DNA of 57,490 nucleotides, from positions 1-57,490 of the forward strand of contig JBJXFB010000124.1 of assembly GCA_046155895.1 (NCBI GenBank), read 5' to 3'. Made by a program: the position numbers and the translations under genes. This DNA is from DASYPQ01 sp046155895 (GTDB lineage: Bacteria > Planctomycetota > UBA1135 > GCA-002686595). The notes below the pieces were generated by a model. That model did not search any database and was not told where the DNA came from. It was given only the letters and a program-made list of their open reading frames with translations. Positions 9,200 to 16,749 of the stretch are shown piece after piece; the stretch's first letter is position 1; each line of letters begins with the position of its first letter.

Positions 9200-10581
9200 G
9201 CGCTGTCCGGGGCAGGCGAATCGCCTCCAAGGCGGGTGCGCGGATCAGCGAGCACCGCCTCGACAACGGCTTGATCGTTCTCCTGGCCGAGCGGCACCAC
9301 GATCCCGTCGTCGCGGTGATGGTGTGGTACCGCGTCGGCTCGCGCGACGAGGAGGAACGCGAGGCGGGCGTGTCGCACTTCCTCGAGCACATGATGTTCA
9401 AGGGCACGCGGCGCTTCGGGAAAGGCGAGATCGACCGGGTCACCACCGAGCTCGGCGGGAGCAACAACGCATTCACGGGCCCGGACCACACGGCCTACTG
9501 GTTCGAGTTCGCCTCGGACCGCTGGGAGAAGGCGCTCGAAATCGAGGCGGATCGGATGGGTCACCTGCTGCTCGATCCCGGCGAATTCGAGGCCGAGAAG
9601 AAAGTCGTGCTCGAGGAGCTCTCGATGGGGGACGACGATCCCTGGAGGACGCTCTCGCGCGAGATGCAGCTCGCCCTCTTCCGCCGCCATCCCTACCGGA
9701 GGCCGGTGATCGGGTTCACGGACAGCCTGAAGGCGCTCTCCGCGGCGGACATGCGCGACTACTACGAGCGCTTCTACCGCCCCGACAACGCGGTGCTGGT
9801 CGTCAGCGGCGATTTCGAGCCGGCGCAGGCGCTCGCGGCCGTGCGCAAGCATTTCGGAGCGCTGCTCCTCGCGCCGAAGCGGGCCGCGAAGACGGCCGGC
9901 CGCGCGCGTTCTAGCTTCCGGCCCTCGATCGACGCCCCGACCGGCCAGCAGCGCCTGGAGGTCCGGTGGGACGACGAAGGCCAGCGCCTCTGCATGGCGT
10001 GGCCGACCTCCGCGGTCGCCACGGACGACGATTGGACGCTCGACCTCGTGTCGATCGTGCTCGCGGGAGGGAAGCTCTCGCGGCTCTTCCGGCGCCTCGT
10101 GGTCGAGGAGCGGCTCGCGACGACCGTCTCGTGCCAGAACGACACGCGCGTGGAAGGCGGCGTGTTCTGGATCTTCGCCGAAGCCGCGCAGGGCGTCGAG
10201 CCGGCCGTGCTCGAGCGCGCGATCGACGCGGAGATCGAGCGTCTGGCGACGCAGGACGTTCCTTCGGTCGAGCTGGCGCGCGCCAAGCGCCTGATCGTCG
10301 CGGGCGAAGCGCACGACAGCGAGACCGTGTCGGACATCGCCGAGGATCTGGGCGAGTTCGCCGTCGACGCGCGCTGGCAGCTGGCGCTCGAGGCTCGCGA
10401 TCGCGTGACGGCGGTCACCGCCCGAGCGGTCCGCGAGTGCGTGGCGCGGCTCCTGCGGCCCGAGCGTCGCGTGATCGGTTGGTGCTTGCCGAAGAACGGC
10501 GTACGCGTGAAAGCGGTTCGCAAGGGCGCCAAGCTGCCCGCGAATGGCCCGAAGGGCGTCCGGAGAGTCCGGAGATCGTGA
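9196..10581 (+). CDS. M16 family zinc metallopeptidase (catalytic subunit)
   Basis: This is a 461-residue pitrilysin-like processing peptidase. The inverted zinc motif HFLEH with downstream Glu (VVLEEL) is seen near residues 58-62 and 137. The two characteristic halves, peptidase M16 and M16_C, follow in order. Members of this family degrade or trim oligopeptides and usually function as pairs. The start overlaps the preceding gene by four bases (ATGA) and the end overlaps the partner gene, so the three genes are probably translated from one message. No clear signal peptide is visible. Confidence 0.9.
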   Translation: MSAVRGRRIASKAGARISEHRLDNGLIVLLAERHHDPVVAVMVWYRVGSRDEEEREAGVSHFLEHMMFKGTRRFGKGEIDRVTTELGGSNNAFTGPDHTAYWFEFASDRWEKALEIEADRMGHLLLDPGEFEAEKKVVLEELSMGDDDPWRTLSREMQLALFRRHPYRRPVIGFTDSLKALSAADMRDYYERFYRPDNAVLVVSGDFEPAQALAAVRKHFGALLLAPKRAAKTAGRARSSFRPSIDAPTGQQRLEVRWDDEGQRLCMAWPTSAVATDDDWTLDLVSIVLAGGKLSRLFRRLVVEERLATTVSCQNDTRVEGGVFWIFAEAAQGVEPAVLERAIDAEIERLATQDVPSVELARAKRLIVAGEAHDSETVSDIAEDLGEFAVDARWQLALEARDRVTAVTARAVRECVARLLRPERRVIGWCLPKNGVRVKAVRKGAKLPANGPKGVRRVRRS

Positions 10582-11921
10582 GCGAGGCCTTCGCGATGCC
10601 TGCGTCGAGACGCCGTACCATTCCGAAGCTCTCGATCCCGATCCAGCGCTTCGAGCTGTCGTGCGGAGCGGTTCTGCTCGTGTCTCCGCGTCCGTCCGCG
10701 CCGATCGCGGCGGTGCAGATCCACGTGCGCGGAGGCACTGCGCGAGATCCCGCGGGGCGCGAGGGGACGGCCTTCCTCACCGGGGCGCTCGCCGACCAGG
10801 GCACCGCGCGATTCAGCGAGAAGGAGATCGTCGCCATCCTGGAACCGGAGGGTGGGGAGATCGCGGGCGATGCGGGAGGACTCTCCGGAGCCATCGTGAA
10901 CGACCGCTGGGAGCTCCTTCTCGAAATGCTCGTGCAGATGCTGACGAGCGCGACGTACCCGGCCGAGGAGGTCGCGCGTCAGAAGCAGCGGCTGCTCGAT
11001 CGGCTGCTCGTCGAGCGCGATGATCCGCGCGTGCAGGGCGGGCTGATGTTCCGGAAGCTCGTCTACGGGGATCACTGGCTCGGCCGCGCCGCGCGCGGGA
11101 CGCTCGAGAGCCTGCCGCGGATCACGCCGAAGCACCTGGTCGAGTTCCGCAAGGCGAACTGGATCGGCCGGCGCACCGTGATCGCCGTGAGCGGGGACGT
11201 CGACGGCGCCGCGGTCAAGCGGGTGCTGGAGAAGCTGCTCGCGAAGTGGCCGGCGGGCGAGCGCGCGGTGCCCGAGCCGCCGAAGTTCCCGCCCGTCGCG
11301 AGGCGGACGGGCGTGTTCCCGGCGACGCGACAGCAGGTGCACGTGTACATGGGCCACCTCGGGATCGCGCGGAACGACCCGGACTACGCGGCGCTGGTGG
11401 TGATGGACCACGTGCTCGGCACGGGACCGGGCTTCACGAACCGCGTGTCACGGAAGCTGCGGGACGAGCTGGGCCTGGCGTACACGGTGAGCGCGAACAT
11501 CCACGGATCGGCCGGGCTGCTGCCGGGGATGTTCACGGCGTACATCGGGACGTCGCCGGAGCACGTCGAGACGGCGGTGAAGGGCTTCGTGCGCGAGATC
11601 CGGCTGCTCCAGAAGGAACTCGTCGGGAAGGAGGAGCTCGACGTGGCCAAGAGCTACTTGATCGGCTCGTTCCCTCTCGGCTTCGAGCGCTCCGCGCGGA
11701 GGGCGAGCTACCTCGTCAGCGCCGAAGTGCACGGGTTCCCCCAGAATCACCTGGAGCGGTTGCTGGCGGAATTCGCCGCAGTGACGGCGGAAGACGTGCG
11801 GCGGGTGGCGCGAGGGCACCTGTTCCCTGGAGAGAGTTGCGTCGCCGCGGCTGGGCCCGTGAAGTCGAGCGATCTGGCGAGAGCGATCAGCTCCCGACCG
11901 GTTGCTGGCGCGAGATCGTGA
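10578..11921 (+). CDS. M16 family peptidase-like protein (non-catalytic partner)
   Basis: The product (about 447 residues) is the partner of the upstream M16 peptidase. Where the zinc motif HxxEH should be, the sequence reads FLTGALADQG, so the metal site is missing. The C-terminal RKLRDELGLAYTVSA segment, carrying the conserved Arg/Tyr pair that binds substrate, is intact. This split of active and substrate-binding subunits is known for bacterial M16B heterodimers. The GTG at 10578 overlaps the previous stop (GTGA); an ATG at 10596 is the alternative start. Confidence 0.88.
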   Translation: MSEAFAMPASRRRTIPKLSIPIQRFELSCGAVLLVSPRPSAPIAAVQIHVRGGTARDPAGREGTAFLTGALADQGTARFSEKEIVAILEPEGGEIAGDAGGLSGAIVNDRWELLLEMLVQMLTSATYPAEEVARQKQRLLDRLLVERDDPRVQGGLMFRKLVYGDHWLGRAARGTLESLPRITPKHLVEFRKANWIGRRTVIAVSGDVDGAAVKRVLEKLLAKWPAGERAVPEPPKFPPVARRTGVFPATRQQVHVYMGHLGIARNDPDYAALVVMDHVLGTGPGFTNRVSRKLRDELGLAYTVSANIHGSAGLLPGMFTAYIGTSPEHVETAVKGFVREIRLLQKELVGKEELDVAKSYLIGSFPLGFERSARRASYLVSAEVHGFPQNHLERLLAEFAAVTAEDVRRVARGHLFPGESCVAAAGPVKSSDLARAISSRPVAGARS

Positions 11922-12020
11922 CCGCGGTCCGGGAAGCGACGGTTCGGCTGCCGCTGACGGACAAGGAACTAACGACGGTTCCTCCGCAACGGAAGGAAGG
12001 AAGAAACAGGCTCGTTGGTT

Positions 12021-12485
12021 TCAGGACGGCTCGTAAAACGTCGTTTCGTAACGCCCGTAGAGAGCGTCCCAATCTCCGCGGCTAGGCACGGTCCCAGTTC
12101 GTTCGATGATCTGCGCAAGCTCACGGAAGTACTGCGCGAAGCGCGAACCGAACGTGCCAACGATGCGGCCCTTGGATGCGCCCATGTTGCGGAATCCGTG
12201 TGGCTGACCGCGCTGAACGAGGAGGAACGAGCCTGGTTCTGCGACGAAGGCCCGCGTCCCGAGCGTGAACTCGAATCGACCCTCCACGACGTAGAACGTC
12301 TCGTCGTGCCCCCGATGGATGTGCTGCGGTGAGCCCTTCGCCGACGGCGCAGCGATGTACTCGTATGTCGTGATTCCGGTCCCGGATCGTTCGCCATCAT
12401 CCTTGAGGACCAGCAAGCTGTCGTCGAGGAAGCGCAGCTGTTCGCCGCCGCCGGGGGCGAGCATCGTGTACTTCTGCCCAGTCAT
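12021..12485 (-). CDS. Cupin-domain protein
   Basis: A 154-residue single-domain cupin. The two cupin motifs are visible: a His-rich first one, QHIHRGHDETFYVVEGRFEF (about 54-73), and a second, PGSFLLVQRGQPHGFRN (about 83-99). Together they supply the usual three-His, one-Glu metal site. Cupins range from dioxygenases to small-molecule sensors, so no substrate is proposed. A strong Shine-Dalgarno sequence (AAGGAGG on the minus strand, 12491-12497) supports the start at 12485. The 234 bases upstream hold no gene. Confidence 0.85.
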   Translation of the reverse strand: MTGQKYTMLAPGGGEQLRFLDDSLLVLKDDGERSGTGITTYEYIAAPSAKGSPQHIHRGHDETFYVVEGRFEFTLGTRAFVAEPGSFLLVQRGQPHGFRNMGASKGRIVGTFGSRFAQYFRELAQIIERTGTVPSRGDWDALYGRYETTFYEPS

Positions 12486-12719
12486 GTCACGCCTCCTTCA
12501 TGTCAGGGACCGCAGAAGGATCGAAAAGACCTATGACGCAAGGCTAATCGAGCGCGCGGGCGACGACAAGCCGCGAAGTGCGCTGTCGCGGCCCCAGGAG
12601 GCGTTGCCGTCGGGAGCCCAGAACTTGTACCGGGCTTGGAGCCCGTGCGGCCGGTCGCAGTCGAGGCTCGACTAGGCGGTGGTCGCGTGCGTCCGATCGC
12701 CGTGGACTCTACTGGCCGT

Positions 12720-14066
12720 TCAGGGATTGCGTTCCGCGTGAATGACCCCGCCGCCCTGGTGCAGCGTGAAGCCCTTCGCGTCCTCGTCGAAGACGACACG
12801 CACGTCCCCGTCGAAGTCCGCGCGGAACTCGTTCCCGCCCTGCCACTTCATTCCCCATGAGCCCTGGCCGGTGGCCTGGCACTTCAGGCGATCTCCGTCC
12901 TCGAACACGCGCGCGTCGAGCTTAAGCGCTTCGAGTCGATACGTTCCCGCGAGCCGCGCGCGCAGCTCCTTCGTCGTCGGTTCGTCCTTCACCACCGGCT
13001 TCTCGATCCCGAGCACCGCGTAGGCGATCTCGTCCGCGACCTTGCCCGAGCGTAGCGGCTCGCCGTTGCTGATCACCGCGACGTGGACGTCTCCGTCGGG
13101 GATCCAGAGCAGCATCGAGTTGAAGCCGTGGATCCCGCCGCCGTGGGAGATGCGCTTCCGGCCGGCGAACTCGTCCATCATCAAGCCGAAGCCGTAACCC
13201 GTGTCCTTGCCGTTCGGCAGCACGGTCGGCGTCGTCATCAGCGCGAACGACTCGGGGCTCACGACGCCCTCGTGCGTCAGCGCAATCGACCAGCGGACCA
13301 GTTCGCCGCCGGTCGAGAGCAATCCGCCCGCGCCTCCGGGCTGGCTCATGCCGAGGTAGACGTCGTTGGCGAGCTCTCCCTTCCGGAGGCGATACCCCTG
13401 CGCGCGATTCTTGATGATGTCCTCGTTCGAGTCGTAGCGCGTGCGCTTCAGCTCCAGCGGCTCGAACACGGTCTTCGCGAGCTGCCCGCCGTACGTCGTG
13501 TCGCCCGTCTTGGCCAGGATCATGCCGAGCAGGTAGTAGCCCGTGTTGTTGTAGCTCCAGTCCTGTCCGGGCTCGAAGGCGAAGGGCTTGCCTTCGACGA
13601 GCGCGAGCAGCTCGGTGTCGGTGAGCTCGATCGGCCACTTGGACTGCCATTCCTCGTCGAGGTCCGTGTAGCTCAGGATGCCCGAGGTGTGGTTCAGGAG
13701 CTGACGCAGCGTCACGGTGTGGCCGGGCGTCGGGAACTCGGGCACGAGCTCCGCGAGCGTGTCGTCGAGCGAGAGCTTGTTCTCCTCGACGAGGAGCATG
13801 ATCGCCGCGGAGGTGAACTGCTTCGTGATCGAGCCGATGCGGAAGAGCGTCTCGCCGTCCGCGGGCAAACCGGCCTCGACGTCGGCGAGGCCGTAGCCCT
13901 TGGCGAGGATGACTTGTCCCCCGCGCGCCACGCCGATCGAGAGGCCGACGCCGCCGGGCTTGGCGAGGTGCTCCGCCGCGATGGCGTCGACCTGCTTCTC
14001 GATCTTGGGGTCGGAGGAGAGGGGGAGCGAGGCGAGGAGGAGGGCGGTCGTCGAGAACGGAATCAT
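12720..14066 (-). CDS. Class C beta-lactamase-like serine hydrolase, exported
   Basis: This 448-residue protein belongs to the serine beta-lactamase / DD-peptidase-like family. After a short hydrophobic signal (MIPFSTTALLLASLPLS), the catalytic SxxK is SITK near residue 78, the YxN motif is YNNTGY near 170, and the HGG triad is present as HGGGIHGF near 312. A small C-terminal beta domain follows (about 370-448). Family members include esterases, D-aminopeptidases and penicillin-binding-protein-like enzymes, so resistance should not be assumed. It stands alone on the minus strand. Confidence 0.88.
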   Translation of the reverse strand: MIPFSTTALLLASLPLSSDPKIEKQVDAIAAEHLAKPGGVGLSIGVARGGQVILAKGYGLADVEAGLPADGETLFRIGSITKQFTSAAIMLLVEENKLSLDDTLAELVPEFPTPGHTVTLRQLLNHTSGILSYTDLDEEWQSKWPIELTDTELLALVEGKPFAFEPGQDWSYNNTGYYLLGMILAKTGDTTYGGQLAKTVFEPLELKRTRYDSNEDIIKNRAQGYRLRKGELANDVYLGMSQPGGAGGLLSTGGELVRWSIALTHEGVVSPESFALMTTPTVLPNGKDTGYGFGLMMDEFAGRKRISHGGGIHGFNSMLLWIPDGDVHVAVISNGEPLRSGKVADEIAYAVLGIEKPVVKDEPTTKELRARLAGTYRLEALKLDARVFEDGDRLKCQATGQGSWGMKWQGGNEFRADFDGDVRVVFDEDAKGFTLHQGGGVIHAERNP

Positions 14067-14133
14067 GGGGAGAGCTCCTGATCGAAGGCGCCGGCTGCGC
14101 GGGCGCAGCCCGGGTATTCTCGCTGGAATCGGC

Positions 14134-15534
14134 TCAAGCGTTCAGAGCCCGACCATCCACGGCGAGGGCGGCTTCCTTCACCACCTCCGCCAGCGTCGGG
14201 TGCGCGTGGCAGGTCCGCGCGATGTCCTCGCTCGTCGCGCTGAACTCGATCGCGGCGACGGCCTCGGCGATCAGGTCGCCGGCGCGGGCGCCCAGGATGT
14301 GCACGCCGAGCACCCGGTCGGTCTTCGCGTCCGCGAGGATCTTCACGCGACCCTCGGTGTGCCCCAGCGCTCGCGCGCGGCCGTTCGCGAGGAACGGGAA
14401 CGAGCCCTTGCGGTACTCGATCCCGGCCTCCTTCAGCTCCTCCTCCGTCTTCCCGACCGACGCCACCTCCGGCGCCGTGTACACCACGTTCGGGATCGCG
14501 TCGTAGTTCACGTGCCCGTACCCCGTCGCGATCCCCTCGACGCACGCGACGCCTTCGTCCTCGGCCTTGTGCGCGAGCATCGGTCCGCGGATCACATCGC
14601 CGACCGCGTACACGCCCGGCACTCTCGTCTGGAACTTCTCGTCGACCGGGATCCGGCTTCTCTCGTCCAACGTGATCCCGACCGCTTCGAGCCCCAAACC
14701 CTCCGTCATCGGCTTCCGTCCGACGGCGAGGAGCACCCGATCGCACTCGATCGGCTCCATCCCCGCTGTCTCGACGACGCACTTCTTGCCCTTCACCTTC
14801 GCCGCGGTCACGCGCGCGCCGAGCTTGAACTCGATGCCCTGTTTCTTGAGCACCCTGTGCGCCTCGCTCGCGATCTCCGCGTCCATGCCGGGCAGGATCC
14901 GATCGAGGTACTCCAGCACCGTCACCTTCGCGCCGAGGCGGCACCACACCGATCCCATCTCCAATCCGATCGCGCCCGCGCCGATCACGACGAGATGTCC
15001 AGGCACCTCGCTCCACGCGAGCGCTTCCGTGCTGGTTCCGATGCGGTCGCCGTCGAGCTCCACGCCTTTCAGCGGCGCCGACACGCTTCCGGTCGCGATC
15101 ACGATGTGCTTCGCGGTGAGTTCGACCTTTTCCTTCCCGCTCTCGACGACGACTTTCCCCGCGCCCGCGAGCCGGCCCGTTCCCGAGTAGCGCGTCACCT
15201 TGTTCTTCTTGAAGAGGAACTCGACGCCGCTCGTGTTCGCCTTCACGACGCCGTCCTTGCGCTTCAGCATCGCCGCGAGATCGAGATCGACCTTCTCGAT
15301 CTTCACGCCGTGCGCTCCGAATGCGGTCCTCGCCTCGTGGAAGAGCTCGCTCGACTCGAGCATCGCCTTGCTCGGGATGCATCCGATCCGCAGGCAGGTC
15401 CCGCCGAGCTCCTTCTCCTTCTCCACGCACGCGACGTCCATCCCGAGCTGCGCCGCGCGGATCGCGGCGATGTAGCCGCCCGGTCCGGCGCCGATCACGA
15501 CGAGATCGTGCTTCTTCGTGCTCGCCGCAGTCAT
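14134..15534 (-). CDS. lpdA: Dihydrolipoyl dehydrogenase (E3)
   Basis: LpdA reoxidises dihydrolipoyl groups of 2-oxoacid dehydrogenases, passing electrons through FAD to NAD+. The 466-residue flavoprotein shows the FAD-binding VIGAGPGGYIAAIRAAQLG at the N-terminus, the redox disulfide in GGTCLRIGCIPSK near residue 45, the NAD-binding GAGAIGLEMGSVW near 185, and the C-terminal HAHPTLAE with the catalytic His. It is the last gene of the sucA-sucB-lpdA unit, one base downstream of the sucB stop. Confidence 0.96.
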   Translation of the reverse strand: MTAASTKKHDLVVIGAGPGGYIAAIRAAQLGMDVACVEKEKELGGTCLRIGCIPSKAMLESSELFHEARTAFGAHGVKIEKVDLDLAAMLKRKDGVVKANTSGVEFLFKKNKVTRYSGTGRLAGAGKVVVESGKEKVELTAKHIVIATGSVSAPLKGVELDGDRIGTSTEALAWSEVPGHLVVIGAGAIGLEMGSVWCRLGAKVTVLEYLDRILPGMDAEIASEAHRVLKKQGIEFKLGARVTAAKVKGKKCVVETAGMEPIECDRVLLAVGRKPMTEGLGLEAVGITLDERSRIPVDEKFQTRVPGVYAVGDVIRGPMLAHKAEDEGVACVEGIATGYGHVNYDAIPNVVYTAPEVASVGKTEEELKEAGIEYRKGSFPFLANGRARALGHTEGRVKILADAKTDRVLGVHILGARAGDLIAEAVAAIEFSATSEDIARTCHAHPTLAEVVKEAALAVDGRALNA

Positions 15535-15535
15535 C

Positions 15536-16744
15536 TCAGGCTTCCAGCAGCATCCGCGCCGGCGACTCGACGCAGTCCTTGATCCTCTTCAAGAACGTCA
15601 CCGCCTCGCGTCCGTCCACGAGGCGGTGGTCGTACGTCACCGCGACGTACATCATCGGCCGGATCACGACCTGCCCTTCGCGCGCCACGGGCCGATCCTG
15701 GATCGCGTGCAAGCCGAGGATCCCGCTCTGCGGCGGATTCACGATCGGCGTCGAGAGCAGCGATCCGTAGATTCCCCCGTTGCTGATCGTGAACGTGCCG
15801 CCCGTGAGCTCCTCGATCGCGAGCTTGTTCTCCTGCGCGCGCTTGGCGAGGTCGGCGATCGCGAGCTCGACCTCCGCGAAGCTCATCCGGTCCGCGTCGC
15901 GCAAGATCGGGACGACGAGACCCTTCCCGCCTCCGACCGCGACGCCGATGTCGAAGTAGTTGCGGTAGGCGATGTTCTCGCCGCGGATCTCGGCGTTGAG
16001 CTGCGGGACGAGCTTCAGCGCGTCGATCGTGGCCTTCACGAAGAACGACATGAAGCCGACCTTGGTCCCGTAGCGTTTCTGGAACGACTCCTGGTGCTCC
16101 TTCCGCAGCGCCACGACCTCGCTCATGTCGATCTCGTTGAACGTCGTCAGCAGCGCCGCGGCCGACTGCGCCTGCACCAGCCGCTCCGCGATGCGCTTGC
16201 GCATCGGAGTCATGGGCACGAGCTGTTCTTCGCGATCGCCGGAAGGCGGCGTCGCGGAGACGGCCGCCTTCGGTGCGGGCTTCGTGCCTGCGCGATCGAC
16301 GTCCTCCTTCAGGATCCTCCCTCCAGGTCCCGACGGTTCGACCGCGGAGGCGGCGATTCCCTTCTCGTGCAAGGCGCGGCGCGCGGACGGCATGACCCGC
16401 GGCTCGCCCGTCTTGACCGGAGGCGGTGCCGACTCCCCCTTGCTCTCCGCAGGCTTCGCGCTCTTCGGCTCTGCAGGCACCTTGGCCTTCGCCTTGCTCG
16501 CGACCGCTCCGTTCTCGAGGTAGCCGATCACCTCGCCGACCGTGGCCTTCTCGCCCTTCTTCTTGACGATCTTCGTCACCTTCCCTGCCTCGGGTGCGGG
16601 CAGCTCGACCGTGACCTTGTCGGTCTCGATCACGACGACGGCGCCTTCCTTCTCGACGCTCTGCCCCTCGGCCACGATCCAGTCGCCGATCAGCACTTCG
16701 GTGATCGACTCGCCGACGGAAGGCACCTTCAACTCGATCGCCAT
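15536..16744 (-). CDS. sucB: Dihydrolipoyllysine succinyltransferase (E2 of 2-oxoglutarate dehydrogenase)
   Basis: This is the core acyltransferase of the 2-oxoglutarate dehydrogenase complex. The 402-residue protein has one lipoyl domain (1-75; the lipoylated Lys is in ETDKVTVE near 43). An Ala/Pro/Lys-rich linker leads to a peripheral subunit-binding domain (PSARRALHEKGI...GPGGRILKEDV, about 120-155). The catalytic domain ends with DHRLVDGREAVTFL near 375, holding the active-site His and Asp. The start at 16744 (MAIELKVPSVGES) is five bases from the sucA stop. The single lipoyl domain and adjacent sucA favour SucB over pyruvate E2. Confidence 0.95.
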   Translation of the reverse strand: MAIELKVPSVGESITEVLIGDWIVAEGQSVEKEGAVVVIETDKVTVELPAPEAGKVTKIVKKKGEKATVGEVIGYLENGAVASKAKAKVPAEPKSAKPAESKGESAPPPVKTGEPRVMPSARRALHEKGIAASAVEPSGPGGRILKEDVDRAGTKPAPKAAVSATPPSGDREEQLVPMTPMRKRIAERLVQAQSAAALLTTFNEIDMSEVVALRKEHQESFQKRYGTKVGFMSFFVKATIDALKLVPQLNAEIRGENIAYRNYFDIGVAVGGGKGLVVPILRDADRMSFAEVELAIADLAKRAQENKLAIEELTGGTFTISNGGIYGSLLSTPIVNPPQSGILGLHAIQDRPVAREGQVVIRPMMYVAVTYDHRLVDGREAVTFLKRIKDCVESPARMLLEA

Positions 16745-16749
16745 CGCGC

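Noticed and set aside
12486..12719. A possible small gene between the cupin and beta-lactamase-like genes
   Set aside because: No frame has a good start with a ribosome-binding site and sensible composition; the region looks like upstream control DNA of the cupin gene.
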